The notes: generated from the letters alone by a model not told the origin. Shown: positions 1-9,296, counted from the first letter of the stretch. The stretch is DNA of 64,000 nt from Streptomyces sp. NBC_01571 (GCF_026339875.1 NZ_JAPEPZ010000001.1:3038001-3102000), one strand, 5' to 3'. Numbers and translations: made by a program.

Positions 1-1292
1 CCCCGGCTCATCAGGTAGAAGAGCTGGTCCTCGGAGACCTTGGAGACCGTCGCCTCGTGGCCCATGGACACGTCGTCCTCGCGGACGTCGACGTACGGGT
101 ACGTGTCCGAGCGCGAGATCGTGTCGACGAGCAGCGCGTCGCACAGCACGTTGGACTTCGAGCCGTGAGCGCCCTCGCCGATCTCGACCAGACCGCGGTA
201 CGAGGTACGGCCACCGCCGCGCGCCACCGACTTGGAGACGATGTTCGACGAGGTGTTCGGCGCCATGTGGACCATCTTGGAGCCGGCGTCCTGGTGCTGG
301 CCCTCGCCCGCGAAGGCGATGGACAGCGTCTCGCCCTTGGCGTGCTCGCCCATCAGGTAGACGGCCGGGTACTTCATGGTGACCTTGGAGCCGATGTTGC
401 CGTCGATCCACTCCATGGTCGCGCCCTCGTACGCCACGGCGCGCTTGGTGACCAGGTTGTAGACGTTGTTCGACCAGTTCTGGATGGTCGTGTAACGGCA
501 GCGGGCGCCCTTCTTCACGATGATCTCGACGACCGCGGAGTGCAGGGAGTCCGACTTGTAGATCGGCGCCGTGCAGCCCTCGACGTAGTGGACGTAGGCG
601 TCCTCGTCGACGATGATCAGCGTCCGCTCGAACTGGCCCATGTTCTCCGTGTTGATACGGAAGTAGGCCTGGAGCGGGATCTCGACGTGCACGCCCTTCG
701 GCACGTAGATGAAGGAGCCGCCGGACCACACCGCGGTGTTCAGCGACGCGAACTTGTTGTCGCCGACCGGGATGACCGTGCCGAAGTACTCCTTGAAGAG
801 CTCCGGGTGCTCCTTGAGGGCGGTGTCGGTGTCCAGGAAGATGACGCCCTGCTCCTCCAGGTCCTCACGGATCTGGTGGTAGACGACCTCGGACTCGTAC
901 TGGGCCGCGACGCCCGCGACGAGGCGCTGCTTCTCCGCCTCCGGGATGCCGAGCTTGTCGTACGTGTTCTTGATGTCCTCGGGCAGGTCCTCCCAGGACT
1001 CCGCCTGCTTCTCCGTGGAGCGCACGAAGTACTTGATGTTGTCGAAGTCGATGCCCGACAGGTCCGAGCCCCAGTTGGGCATGGGCTTCTTCTCGAAGAG
1101 GCGCAGACCCTTGAGGCGGAGCTTGGTCATCCACTCCGGCTCGTTCTTCTTCGCGGAGATGTCGCGGACGACGTCCTCGTTGATGCCGCGCTTGGCAGAG
1201 GCACCGGCCACGTCGGAGTCGGCCCAACCGTATTCGTACGTACCCAGACCCTCGAGCTCGGGGTGGGCAGTCTCCTCGATGGGGAGCGTCAT
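1..1292 (-). CDS. sufB: Fe-S cluster assembly protein SufB (partial, C-terminus cut by window edge)
   Basis: SufB is the scaffold subunit of the SufBCD complex, which builds Fe-S clusters in the cytoplasm. About 430 of the roughly 470 residues usual for the family are visible, beginning MTLPIEE. Recognisable family stretches include [19 protein letters not shown] and the glycine-rich [20 protein letters not shown] region. The ATG at 1292-1290 is preceded by a GGAGG ribosome site and shares an ATGA with the stop of the upstream regulator, so the two are translationally coupled. The remaining suf genes would lie left of the window. Identification is firm. Confidence 0.97.
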   Translation of the reverse strand, partial: MTLPIEETAHPELEGLGTYEYGWADSDVAGASAKRGINEDVVRDISAKKNEPEWMTKLRLKGLRLFEKKPMPNWGSDLSGIDFDNIKYFVRSTEKQAESWEDLPEDIKNTYDKLGIPEAEKQRLVAGVAAQYESEVVYHQIREDLEEQGVIFLDTDTALKEHPELFKEYFGTVIPVGDNKFASLNTAVWSGGSFIYVPKGVHVEIPLQAYFRINTENMGQFERTLIIVDEDAYVHYVEGCTAPIYKSDSLHSAVVEIIVKKGARCRYTTIQNWSNNVYNLVTKRAVAYEGATMEWIDGNIGSKVTMKYPAVYLMGEHAKGETLSIAFAGEGQHQDAGSKMVHMAPNTSSNIVSKSVARGGGRTSYRGLVEIGEGAHGSKSNVLCDALLVDTISRSDTYPYVDVREDDVSMGHEATVSKVSEDQLFYLMSR

Positions 1293-2041
1293 GCGGGGTT
1301 CCTCCCGGCGGTGCTTGCAGATGCGTTGGGATCACGCTGATCGGACTTGGAAATCTTGGGGATGAACGTCGTGCACACACCGTCGCCGTGGGCGATGGTG
1401 GCCAGTCGCTGGACATGTGTGCCGAGCAGCTGGGAGAAGAACTCCGTCTCCGCCTCGCACAGCTGCGGGAACTGCTCGGCGACATGCGCGACCGGGCAGT
1501 GGTGCTGGCAGAGCTGCTCGCCGACCGGTGCGCTACGCGCCGTAGCAGCGTACCCGTCCGCACTCAGGGCCTTGGCCAACGCTTCGGTGCGTCCTTCGGG
1601 GGCCGCGGACTCGATGACCTCGCGGTACGCGTCCGTCTGGGCGGCGATCCTGGCGCGGGCGAAGGCGACGATCGCCTCGTCCCCGCCCTCACGCTCCGCG
1701 ATCCAGCGCAGAGCGTCCGTGGCGAGCGTGTCGTAGGACTGGTCGAAGGCGTCCCGGCCGCAGTCGGTCAGGGCGAACACCTTGGCGGGACGGCCGCGCG
1801 TCCGCGCGCCGTAGACCCGCTGCTCACGTGCTTCCACGACGTCGTCGGCGACGAGCGCGTCGAGGTGGCGGCGCACGGCGGCCTGGGTCAGTCCCAGCCG
1901 TCCCGCGAGGTCGGCCACCGTCGACGGGCCGTGGTCCAGGATGGACCGCGCGACCCGGTTGCGGGTGGACCGCTCACCGGTCGCGAGTTCCTCCTGCGGG
2001 GCCCCCGTGGGGGTCTCCCGAGCCTCGCCAACGTTTTTCAC
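1289..2041 (-). CDS. sufR: SufR-type Fe-S-sensing transcriptional repressor of the suf operon
   Basis: This 250-residue regulator has an N-terminal winged helix (about residues 20-90, with [20 protein letters not shown] as the recognition helix-turn-helix) and a C-terminal cysteine cluster (CQHHC, then a Cys 13 residues on, and a fourth Cys in GDGVC) suited to binding an Fe-S cluster. In actinobacteria such proteins repress the suf operon when their cluster is intact. It is the first gene of the operon and overlaps sufB by 4 bp. I chose the GTG at 2041-2039 because an SufR-like operator abuts it. The frame stays open to 2113, giving a possible longer form starting MMQRTV. Confidence 0.9.
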   Translation of the reverse strand: MKNVGEARETPTGAPQEELATGERSTRNRVARSILDHGPSTVADLAGRLGLTQAAVRRHLDALVADDVVEAREQRVYGARTRGRPAKVFALTDCGRDAFDQSYDTLATDALRWIAEREGGDEAIVAFARARIAAQTDAYREVIESAAPEGRTEALAKALSADGYAATARSAPVGEQLCQHHCPVAHVAEQFPQLCEAETEFFSQLLGTHVQRLATIAHGDGVCTTFIPKISKSDQRDPNASASTAGRNPA

Positions 2042-2054
2042 AACGCCATTGTTG
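2041..2054. promoter_or_regulatory. Candidate SufR operator (CAAC-N6-GTTG)
   Basis: The sequence reads CAAC, six bases, then GTTG, the perfect inverted repeat reported for SufR of Streptomyces avermitilis as I recall it. It touches the GTG start of sufR. The leftward strand reads AACAAT six bases before that GTG, so the operator would cover the -10 region of a leaderless transcript. Autoregulation is an inference from position. Confidence 0.7.
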
Positions 2055-2112
2055 CGTAATTCCTCAGGGCCTGACAAGCCGCGTCCCAGGAGGCGGACGG
2101 TGCGCTGCATCA

Positions 2113-2128
2113 CTTAGGCATGCCTAAG
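2113..2128. repeat. 16-bp perfect palindrome between sufR and the AAC(3)-like gene
   Basis: CTTAGGCATGCCTAAG is a perfect 16-bp palindrome in the divergent intergenic region. Its TTAGG/CCTAA half-sites resemble those of DtxR/IdeR-type iron boxes, but the central spacing is 4 rather than about 9 bases. It may be an operator for an iron or redox regulator acting on suf or on the acetyltransferase gene. Confidence 0.45.
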
Positions 2129-2202
2129 GTGACCTGCGGAAACGATCTTTGATCGATCAATTCGGTGGCATCGGGACGAGGTCTCGGGGAGACTCGCGAA
2201 GC

Positions 2203-3054
2203 ATGTCGACACCCCCTCCCACCGGCCCACTCGTCACCCGGGGCACCCTCGCGACGGAGCTGCGCGCGCTCGGCGTCCGGCCCGGCGAAGCGCTCCTCGT
2301 GCACTCCTCGCTCCGTTCCCTCGGCTGGGTGAACGGCGGCCCGGTCGCGGTCGTCCAGGGCCTGCTCGACGCACTCGGTCCCGACGGCACGCTGGTGGTC
2401 CCCACACAGTCCGGCGACCTGTCCGACCCGGCCCTGTGGAGCCGTCCGCCGGTACCCGAGGAGTGGTGGTCGGCCATTCGGGCGACGATGCCCGCCTACG
2501 ACCCCCTCGTCACCCCCACCCGCGGGCTCGGCGTGATCCCGGAGACCGTCCGCACCTGGCCCGGCGCCCTGCGCAGCGCGCACCCGCAGACCTCCTTCGC
2601 GGCCGTCGGCCCGCGCGCGGCCGGGATCGTCGACGGCCACGCCCCGGACTGCCGGCTGGGTGAGCGCAGCCCGCTGGCCCGGCTGGAGGCCCTCGGCGCC
2701 CGGGTGCTCCTGCTCGGCACGGGCTATGACACCTGCACCAGCTTCCACCTCGCCGAGTACCGCATACCGGCGCCGCGCGTCGAGGTCGGACGCCCGGTGC
2801 GGACGGCGCGGGGAGCGACCCGGTGGGAGGTGGTCACGGAGGTCGCGATCGACTCCGACCGCTTCGACCAGCTGGGCTCCGACTTCGAGCGGGACCGCCC
2901 CGTCGTACGCGGCCGGGTGGGCGCGGCCGACGTACGCCTGTTCCCGGTCGCCGACGCGGTGGCGTACGCGGAGCGGTGGCTCGCGCTGCACCGCCCCGGT
3001 GCGCCCTTCCCTGATGCGGCCCCCGGCGCCCGCGGGCCCCGGAGACGTCCCTAG
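2203..3054 (+). CDS. AAC(3)-family N-acetyltransferase
   Basis: The 283-residue protein belongs to the aminoglycoside 3-N-acetyltransferase family (acetyl-CoA dependent), whose chromosomal members in actinomycetes act on unknown amines or protect against aminoglycosides. Family landmarks are LVHSSLRSLGWVNGG near residue 35, HPQTSFAAVG near 130 and LLLGTGYDTCTSFHLAEYR near 170. The ATG at 2203 follows a gap with a weak GGGGAGA ribosome site; an upstream in-frame start at 2149 would add a tail unlike the family. Its TAG stop is immediately followed by the next gene. Actual antibiotic substrate cannot be told from sequence. Confidence 0.88.
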   Translation: MSTPPPTGPLVTRGTLATELRALGVRPGEALLVHSSLRSLGWVNGGPVAVVQGLLDALGPDGTLVVPTQSGDLSDPALWSRPPVPEEWWSAIRATMPAYDPLVTPTRGLGVIPETVRTWPGALRSAHPQTSFAAVGPRAAGIVDGHAPDCRLGERSPLARLEALGARVLLLGTGYDTCTSFHLAEYRIPAPRVEVGRPVRTARGATRWEVVTEVAIDSDRFDQLGSDFERDRPVVRGRVGAADVRLFPVADAVAYAERWLALHRPGAPFPDAAPGARGPRRRP

Positions 3055-3057
3055 ACT
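3052..3057 (+). promoter_or_regulatory. Probable -10 box of a leaderless transcript (overlaps a stop codon)
   Basis: TAGACT lies eight bases before the ATG at 3066. Its TAG is the stop codon of the preceding acetyltransferase gene. The same TANNNT-N7/8-start arrangement recurs before ctaA, the mycothiol isomerase-like gene and the MBL-fold gene. No convincing -35 is visible. Confidence 0.5.
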
Positions 3058-3065
3058 TGCGCCTC

Positions 3066-3989
3066 ATGCGAAGCGAGCCCGTGCTCCAGGTCCAGGCCCT
3101 GGTGAAGCGGTACGGCACGAAGACCGCGGTGGACGGCCTCGACCTGGTGGCCAGGGCGGGCATCACCGCCGTACTCGGTCCCAACGGTGCGGGCAAGACG
3201 ACCACGGTCGAGACCTGCGAGGGGTACCGGAGGCCGGATTCCGGCACGGTGCGCGTCCTGGGCCTCGACCCGGTCAGACAGTCCGGCGAGCTGCACACCC
3301 GTATCGGCGTGATGCTCCAGTCCGGCGGGGTCTACTCCGGCGCACGGGCCGACGAGATGCTCCGGCACGTGGCGAAGCTCCACGCCCGTCCCCTGGACGT
3401 GGACGCGCTCATAGCGCGCCTGGGCCTCGAGAGCTGTGGCCGTACGACCTACCGGCGGCTGTCCGGCGGCCAGCAGCAGCGCCTCGCGCTCGCGATGGCC
3501 GTGGTCGGCCGCCCCGACCTGGTCTTCCTCGACGAGCCGACCGCCGGCCTCGACCCGCAGGCCCGCCGGGCGACCTGGGACCTGGTCCGCGATCTGCGGA
3601 CCGACGGGGTCTCGGTCGTCCTGACCACGCACCACATGGACGAGGCCGAGCAGCTCGCCGACGACGTCGCGATCATCGACGCCGGCCGGGTCATCGCACA
3701 GGGCTCCCCGGAGGAGCTGTGCCGCGGCGGCGCCGAGAACACGCTGCGGTTCACCGGCCGCCCCGGTCTCGACGTCGGCTCCCTGCTGAAGGCCCTCCCG
3801 GCGGACTGCACGGCGGCCGAACTGACCCCCGGCGCCTACCGGGTGGGCGGGAAGGTCGATCCGCAGCTGCTGGCCACCGTCACCTCCTGGTGCGCGCAGC
3901 ACGGGGTCATGCCGGAGAAGATCTCCGTCGAGCGGCACACCCTCGAAGACGTGTTTCTGGAACTGACCGGCAAGGAGCTGCGTTCGTGA
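3066..3989 (+). CDS. ABC transporter ATP-binding protein (DrrA/NodI-type exporter ATPase)
   Basis: A 307-residue ATPase that would energise the membrane partner encoded next. Walker A is GPNGAGKTTT near residue 38, the signature is LSGGQQQR near 135, and Walker B is LVFLDEPTAGLD near 155, followed by the switch His in TTHHMDEAEQL. The extra 80 residues at the C-terminus and the HMDEAEQL motif are typical of drug or polyketide exporters of the DrrAB class. The ATG at 3066 is preferred over the TTG at 3057 because a -10-like box precedes it. It overlaps the permease gene by GTGA. Confidence 0.93.
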   Translation: MRSEPVLQVQALVKRYGTKTAVDGLDLVARAGITAVLGPNGAGKTTTVETCEGYRRPDSGTVRVLGLDPVRQSGELHTRIGVMLQSGGVYSGARADEMLRHVAKLHARPLDVDALIARLGLESCGRTTYRRLSGGQQQRLALAMAVVGRPDLVFLDEPTAGLDPQARRATWDLVRDLRTDGVSVVLTTHHMDEAEQLADDVAIIDAGRVIAQGSPEELCRGGAENTLRFTGRPGLDVGSLLKALPADCTAAELTPGAYRVGGKVDPQLLATVTSWCAQHGVMPEKISVERHTLEDVFLELTGKELRS

Positions 3990-4756
3990 CCACCGCCGGC
4001 ACCTACACCCCGAGCCCGGGGGCGGCCCCGCTGCCCCGCATGATCGGCGCGCAGGCCGCACTCGAGACGAGGATGCTGCTGCGCAACGGCGAGCAGCTCC
4101 TCCTCACGGTCGTCATCCCGACCCTCCTGCTGGTCCTGTTCGGGTCGGTGGACATCGTCGACACCGGCAAGGGCGCGGCGGTCGACTTCCTCACCCCCGG
4201 CATCCTGGCGCTCGCGGTGATGTCGACGGCCTTCACCGGCCAGGCCATCGCCACCGGCTTCGAGCGGCGCTACGGCGTGCTGAAGCGGCTCGCCGCCTCC
4301 CCGCTCCCCCGCTGGGGTCTGATGACCGCGAAGACGGTGTCCGTGCTGGTCACGGAGGTCCTCCAGGTCGTCCTGCTGACGGTGATCGCCTTCGCGCTCG
4401 GCTGGTCGCCGCACGGCAACCCGGCGGCCGTCCTGCTCCTGCTGCTCCTCGGCACGGCCGCGTTCTCGGGCCTCGGCCTGCTGATGGCCGGCACGCTGAA
4501 GGCGGAGGCGACCCTGGCCGCCGCGAACCTCGTCTTCCTGCTGCTGCTGGTGGGCGGCGGGGTCATCGTCCCGATGGACAAGTTCCCCTCCGGTGTTCAG
4601 GACGTGCTGGGTCTGCTGCCGATCTCGGCGCTCTCGGACGGCCTGCGGGACGTGCTCCAGCACGGTGCGGGCATGCCGTGGGGGGACCTGGGGATCCTGG
4701 CGGTCTGGGCGGTCGTGGGTCTGGCGGCCGCGGGACGCTTCTTCCGCTGGGAGTAG
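3986..4756 (+). CDS. ABC-2 type transporter permease
   Basis: This 256-residue integral membrane protein has about six hydrophobic segments, the first near residue 40 (LLLTVVIPTLLLVLFG) and the last near 235, and fits the ABC2 membrane family paired with DrrA-type ATPases. A GTGA overlap with the ATPase gene shows coupled translation. The C-terminus GRFFRWE is encoded by the first copy of a 23-bp sequence that is repeated immediately after the TAG stop. The exported substrate is unknown. Confidence 0.92.
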   Translation: MTTAGTYTPSPGAAPLPRMIGAQAALETRMLLRNGEQLLLTVVIPTLLLVLFGSVDIVDTGKGAAVDFLTPGILALAVMSTAFTGQAIATGFERRYGVLKRLAASPLPRWGLMTAKTVSVLVTEVLQVVLLTVIAFALGWSPHGNPAAVLLLLLLGTAAFSGLGLLMAGTLKAEATLAAANLVFLLLLVGGGVIVPMDKFPSGVQDVLGLLPISALSDGLRDVLQHGAGMPWGDLGILAVWAVVGLAAAGRFFRWE

Positions 4757-4779
4757 CGGGACGCTTCTTCCGCTGGGAG
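4731..4779 (+). repeat. 23-bp direct repeat separated by a stop codon
   Basis: Identical 23-bp copies occupy 4731-4753 and 4757-4779, separated only by TAG. The first encodes the last residues of the permease. The unit including TAG is 26 bp, so it looks like a slippage duplication that left the original stop in place. Confidence 0.9.
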
Positions 4780-4898
4780 CAGGCCGGGGCGCGGGACAGC
4801 TCTCGCGCGGCGCGCGGCGGGGTCCGTGAGCAGCGACGCGCGCGGGTGCCCGGGGCCCTCGTGAAGGCGTGCACAAGCGGCCGCCTACGATGGGCCGC

Positions 4899-5897
4899 GT
4901 GCCAAACGTGACCCGAGCCGACGCCGTAGCCCTCGTGAGCAACCCGCTCGCCTTCATCGCCGAACGCTGGACTCCGACCGCACGGACGGTCCGCCGGGCG
5001 GCCCTCGCCGCACTGGTCATGTCCGTGGTCATCGTGGTCACCGGCGGCGCGGTACGGCTGACCGGTTCGGGGCTCGGCTGCCCGACCTGGCCCAAGTGCA
5101 CCGACGACTCGCTCACCACGACGAGCGCGATGGGCTTCCACGGGGTCATCGAGTTCACCAACCGCATGCTGACCTACGTGCTGTGTGCCGCGGTGGGCTG
5201 GGCGATCATCGCCGCGCGCTCCGAGAAGCCGTGGCGGCGCGACCTCACCCGGCTCGGCTGGGCGCAGTTCTGGATCGTCATGAGCAACGCGATCCTCGGC
5301 GGCGTCGTCGTCCTGGTCGGCCTCAACCCGTACACGGTCGCCGCGCACTTCCTGCTCTCGACCGCGCTCATCACCGTGGCGGCGGTGATGTGGCAGCGCA
5401 CCCGGGAGGGCTCCGCCGCGCCGCGCCCGCTGGTCGGCAAGGCGGTGCAGCAGCTCGTGTGGTGTCTGGTCGCCGCGACCGTGGTGCTGATCGCCGTCGG
5501 CACGGTCGTCACCGGCGCGGGTCCGCACGCGGGTGACTCGAGCGAGGTCGACCGCATGCACGTCAGCTGGGAGAACGTCGCCAAGCTGCACGCCGTGCTG
5601 GCCTGGATCGTGGTCACGCTGACCTTCGCCCTCTGGTTCGTCCTCAAGGCGGTCGACGCCCCCCGGGGCCCGCTGGACCGCACCCGCGACCTGTTCCTGA
5701 TCCTGCTCGGGCAGGGCGTCATCGGCTATGTCCAGTACTTCACGGACCTTCCCGAGGCTCTGGTGGGCCTGCACATGTTCGGCTCCTGCCTGGTGTGGAT
5801 CGGCGTGCTGCGCGTCCTGCTGTCGCTGCGCGAGCGGCCCGCCCTCGTGGCGGACCTGACGGGGCCGGCCGCGGAATCGGCGCTCACGCGCGCGTGA
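4899..5897 (+). CDS. ctaA: Heme A synthase CtaA
   Basis: CtaA oxidises the C8 methyl of heme O to give heme A for cytochrome aa3 oxidase. The 332-residue protein shows eight hydrophobic segments, the paired cysteines of GLGCPTWPKC near residue 55, and heme-ligand histidines in GFHGVIEF, VAAHFLLS, KLHAVLAW and VGLHMFGS. The GTG at 4899 is chosen because TACGAT sits exactly seven bases upstream as a leaderless -10 box; an in-frame ATG at 4890 overlaps that box. Its partner ctaB lies about 3 kb away on the other strand. Confidence 0.93.
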   Translation: MPNVTRADAVALVSNPLAFIAERWTPTARTVRRAALAALVMSVVIVVTGGAVRLTGSGLGCPTWPKCTDDSLTTTSAMGFHGVIEFTNRMLTYVLCAAVGWAIIAARSEKPWRRDLTRLGWAQFWIVMSNAILGGVVVLVGLNPYTVAAHFLLSTALITVAAVMWQRTREGSAAPRPLVGKAVQQLVWCLVAATVVLIAVGTVVTGAGPHAGDSSEVDRMHVSWENVAKLHAVLAWIVVTLTFALWFVLKAVDAPRGPLDRTRDLFLILLGQGVIGYVQYFTDLPEALVGLHMFGSCLVWIGVLRVLLSLRERPALVADLTGPAAESALTRA

Positions 5898-6071
5898 GCG
5901 GTTCGTACGGGGCCACCGCAGCGTCGCCCGCGGGGCGCGGGTAGGTCCAGGCCGGTCCGCCGGGAGCGCGCGCCGGAAGCCCCTCCTTCCCGTCCGCCTC
6001 GGCCCGTACAGCGCCTTCACCGCACCCCGTACAGCGCCTTACAGCCCTCTCACCACACCCCGTGCGCCCGT

Positions 6072-7178
6072 TCACTGCACCCCGTAGACCCGGCGCGCGT
6101 TCCCGGCGGCGATCAGCCCCGCCACCCGTTGCGCGTCCGCCGGCGACCAGGCCCCCTCCGCGACCCAGGTGCCGAGCACCCGGGTGAGCGCCTCGCGGAA
6201 GAGACGTGCGCCGACCACATGAAGTTCGGGCAGGCCGTGTGCTCCGCTGGAGAAGAGGAGCTTGCCGAAGGGAGCCAGCTCCAGGATCTCGGAGAGGACG
6301 GCCGCGGCCCGGGCTCCGGTGCGCACCAGTGCGGCGCCCAGGTCGGCGTACACGTGCGGGAAGACCCCGGCGAGGTGCGCCGCGTGCCGGTGGTACGGGT
6401 AGCCGTGCAGCAGCACGAGATCGGTGCCGAGACCGGCCGTGGCGCGTGCGAAGTCCGTGAGCAGGACGGGGTCGGTGCGGTCGATCCGCAGGCCCGGCTC
6501 GCCGAGACCGGCGTGGAGCTGGAGGGGCAGCCCCGAGGCGACCGCGATCCACAGCAGATGGCGCAGCAGGACGGGGTCGCTGAGCGCCCCGCCGGCCCGG
6601 CGGTCCGCGAGCCACCGGCCCGCCGCCCCCCGTACCTCGCCCGGCCCGGGCGGTTCGGGAGCGAGCGCCAGGCCGTGCCGTCCGCCCGCCACGGACGTGA
6701 AGGCGACGGCGTTCGCGGCGGCTCCGTGGACCGACTCGGCGAGGTTGGCGAGGAAGGACTCGACCGTGCCGGAGGTGTCCGCGACCTGTTCCGCCAGCAG
6801 CTCCAGGCGGACGATCTCGTGGGCGTCGGCAGCGCCGGTGGAGGCCATCTCGCCCGGCCCGGTCAGGTCGCCGGGCAACCCGGTGTCCACGAGAAAGGTC
6901 GTGACGCCGCTGCCGCGCAGCAGTCTGCGGCCCGCTTCGAGGACGCCGAGTTCGCGCCGCCGCGCGAGATAGCGGGCGGGCGGGCAGTGCGGCTCCAGGC
7001 CGAGCAGGGGCGGACACCAGCGGCGTACAGCGAAGCCGGTCTGGGTGTCGAAGAGGGTGGTGCCGGGGGCCGGCGGCCCCTCGGTTCTGGCGAGGTGGGC
7101 CTCGAAGGTGCCGAGGCCCAGCTCGGTCCTCAGCACCCCGTGACAGTACTGGTCCACCAGGGACGGCGTTTCGATCAT
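6072..7178 (-). CDS. Amidohydrolase-family protein (FluG N-terminal-like) with altered metal site
   Basis: This 368-residue TIM-barrel amidohydrolase-like protein resembles the amidohydrolase domain linked to glutamine-synthetase-like FluG proteins. Visible landmarks are VDQYCHG at residue 8, QLHAGLGEPG near 235, VLLHGYPYHRHAAHLAGVFPHVYADLG near 270, and LLFSSGAHGLPELH near 320. The first metal motif, usually DHHCHG in this group, reads DQYCHG, and the aspartate normally found before AHG is glycine, so catalysis may be changed or absent. It stands alone, with about 175 bases on its 3' side to convergent ctaA. The substrate is unknown. Confidence 0.75.
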   Translation of the reverse strand: MIETPSLVDQYCHGVLRTELGLGTFEAHLARTEGPPAPGTTLFDTQTGFAVRRWCPPLLGLEPHCPPARYLARRRELGVLEAGRRLLRGSGVTTFLVDTGLPGDLTGPGEMASTGAADAHEIVRLELLAEQVADTSGTVESFLANLAESVHGAAANAVAFTSVAGGRHGLALAPEPPGPGEVRGAAGRWLADRRAGGALSDPVLLRHLLWIAVASGLPLQLHAGLGEPGLRIDRTDPVLLTDFARATAGLGTDLVLLHGYPYHRHAAHLAGVFPHVYADLGAALVRTGARAAAVLSEILELAPFGKLLFSSGAHGLPELHVVGARLFREALTRVLGTWVAEGAWSPADAQRVAGLIAAGNARRVYGVQ

Positions 7179-7445
7179 CCGGACTCCCCCGCGCGACTGG
7201 ACCGTTCTTTCTCAGGTCCTAACGGGTGAGCCGGGCGTCAGGTGTTGGTCGCCCGTGTTCCAGGAGCGTCGCTCGGCCGTTCGTGGGGTCCGGAGACCCC
7301 CGGCGGCACGCACCCGTGGCGGGGCGGACGGCCGGACCAACAGCTTGCCGCTACGGCTCCCCGGAGCCGTCCGGGGGCGCGGACGTCACGGGCCCGCCCG
7401 CGGCCGATCGGGTGAGGTCGGCCCGGCGTGAGCCACCCGTTCGGC

Positions 7446-7802
7446 TCAGTCGTTGCGCGGGCCGCCCAGCTGGATCCCCGCCATCCGCTTCCACTCGTAC
7501 GGCCCGGTCCGCACCTTGGCGGCGAACTCCCCGTCGAACTCCTCGTGAACAGTGATCCCGGCCTGCTTCACTGCGTCCTCGGCGATCGCGTAGCTGGGCG
7601 CCACCAGATCGCCCCAGCCGCCGTCCTCGCCGACGAGCACGACGCGCGCGCCGAGCTCCCCGATGTACGCCACGTGGCCCTCGGCCCCGCCGTGCTCGTC
7701 GGCGAAGGCGCGGATCTGCCGGGCGAGCCTGGCCGCCTTGCGCTCGGCGCCGGTGTCCCGGGCGGTGCCGGTGGTCTCGTCAGTCTGCTCGGTGTCTGCC
7801 AT
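7446..7802 (-). CDS. Conserved hypothetical protein (118 aa)
   Basis: A small soluble protein beginning MADTEQTDETTG, with a charged low-complexity first 25 residues, a helix rich in Arg/Ala (ERKAARLARQIRAFADEHGG), and a compact domain containing VAYIGELGARVVLVGEDGGWGDLVAP. No catalytic motif or membrane segment is visible. The codon-position GC pattern and clean start indicate a real gene. I recognise the type as common beside ctaB in Streptomyces but know no function. Confidence 0.75.
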   Translation of the reverse strand: MADTEQTDETTGTARDTGAERKAARLARQIRAFADEHGGAEGHVAYIGELGARVVLVGEDGGWGDLVAPSYAIAEDAVKQAGITVHEEFDGEFAAKVRTGPYEWKRMAGIQLGGPRND

Positions 7803-7963
7803 GGCCAGGATGCTACCGACGGGTAGATCGAACGGCGACGGGCGGGGTGCGTGGCCTTGACCACGCGCCCTCAAGCTTTCTCGGCTTCCCCCGAGCGGGG
7901 GGCGGGCACCTCCATCGCCCGTCGGGCGGATCCAGGGCGCCTCCGGCGGAGGAAGGGCTCCAC

Positions 7964-8911
7964 CTAGTGGAGGAAGGGGTCCACCGCGACGGCCACGAAG
8001 AGGATCGACACATAGGTGATCGACCAGTGGAACAGTCGCATCTCCTTGAGCTTCCCGCCCGTCACCTCGGCCTTGGCGCGGTTCTGCAGCCCGTGCGCCT
8101 CCCACAGCCAGAACCCGCCGGCGGCCAGCGCGACCACCGTGTAGAACCACCCCGTGTAGCCCAGCGGGGTCAGGAGCAGCGAGACCCCGACCATCACCCA
8201 GCTGTAGATGACGATCTGGCGGGCGACCACCTTGTTGGAGGCGACGACCGGCAGCATGGGCACGCCCACGCGCGCGTAGTCGTCCTTCACCTTCATGGAC
8301 AGCGGCCAGTAGTGCGGCGGCGTCCAGAAGAACATGACGAGGAAGAGGATGACGGGCGCCCACGACAGCGAGTTCGTGACGGACGACCAGCCGATGAGGA
8401 CCGGGAGGCAGCCCGCGATGCCGCCCCAGACGATGTTCTGGGACGTACGACGCTTGAGGAGCATCGTGTAGACGACGACGTAGAAGAGGAGCGCTCCGAG
8501 TGACAGCCACGCGGACAGCCAGTTGACGGCCAGACCGAACAGCAGCGTCGAGACGACCGCCAGCGCGATGCCGAAGGCCAGGCACTCACGGGGGCTGACC
8601 ATGCCGGTGACCAGTGGACGTTGTGAGGTCCGCTCCATCAGGGCGTCGATGTCACGGTCGATGTACATGTTGAGCGCGTTGGCGCCGCCCGCGGACAGAT
8701 AGCCGCCGAGGCAGGTGAGCAGGACCAGTTTGAGGTCCGGTACACCCTGCTGGGCCAGGAACATCACCGGAACGGTGGTGATCAGGAGCAGTTCGATGAT
8801 TCGTGGCTTGGTGAGCGCCACGAATGCCTTCACACGGGCCCCGAACGGCCGGTGGCTCGGGCTGCTGCTCGTCCCGAGCACCCCCGCTGGACGGGATTCG
8901 ACGGCCGTCAC
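7964..8911 (-). CDS. ctaB: Protoheme IX farnesyltransferase (heme O synthase) CtaB
   Basis: CtaB is a UbiA-family membrane prenyltransferase that adds farnesyl diphosphate to protoheme to make heme O, the substrate of CtaA. The 315-residue protein has the first aspartate motif [15 protein letters not shown] near residue 80 and the second region [15 protein letters not shown] near 215, with about nine hydrophobic segments. The GTG at 8911 follows an AGGGG ribosome site. It is divergent from the transketolase operon across 385 bases. That ctaA and ctaB are both close by supports a local aa3-oxidase maturation group. Confidence 0.95.
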   Translation of the reverse strand: MTAVESRPAGVLGTSSSPSHRPFGARVKAFVALTKPRIIELLLITTVPVMFLAQQGVPDLKLVLLTCLGGYLSAGGANALNMYIDRDIDALMERTSQRPLVTGMVSPRECLAFGIALAVVSTLLFGLAVNWLSAWLSLGALLFYVVVYTMLLKRRTSQNIVWGGIAGCLPVLIGWSSVTNSLSWAPVILFLVMFFWTPPHYWPLSMKVKDDYARVGVPMLPVVASNKVVARQIVIYSWVMVGVSLLLTPLGYTGWFYTVVALAAGGFWLWEAHGLQNRAKAEVTGGKLKEMRLFHWSITYVSILFVAVAVDPFLH

Positions 8912-9296
8912 GCACACCCCTGACAGAGACATCCCAGCAAGCCCCCGGGTGTGAACTCCCCGTAAAGGCTCGCGCGTACCACGCCACTGTAGACGTTGCC
9001 CAGACCCCGACCTTCGCGGGGGTGGGGTCGTGTTGGGGGCGCCCGGACCGGCGCCTCGGCGGGGCCCGCACAACGGGCGTCGGGGAGCTCGATTGAGCAC
9101 TCTTACGAGCGGCTCCGTATTCAGTTGCCGAAGACGGAACGGACCAGTCGGGAGGCGGATTCCGCCGAGTCCCGGCAGTCTGGAATGACTCGAAAAAACG
9201 CAGGTACCTACGGGGGTAGGCTCGACAACGGCCGGTGGGCGCCCAGTGCACCGGTATTCGACATGCGTGACATGTGGAGAGGAGCCCTGACCCAGG
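8912..9296. other. Divergent intergenic region between ctaB and tkt
   Basis: These 385 bases have no supportable gene. A TAGGCT at 9217-9222 (rightward) is a possible -10 box about 75 bases before tkt, but no matching -35 is clear. An AGAGGAG run at 9277-9283 precedes the GTG start of tkt by 13 bases. Confidence 0.4.

Noticed and set aside
57..1340. 427-codon rightward open frame over sufB
   Set aside because: It is the shadow of sufB on the opposite strand: composition is Val/Arg/Asp-rich with no domain, whereas the leftward frame is clearly SufB.
2113..2128. Calling the 16-bp palindrome an iron box
   Set aside because: Half-sites match DtxR-type boxes but spacing is 4 rather than about 9 bases, so I report it only as a palindrome.
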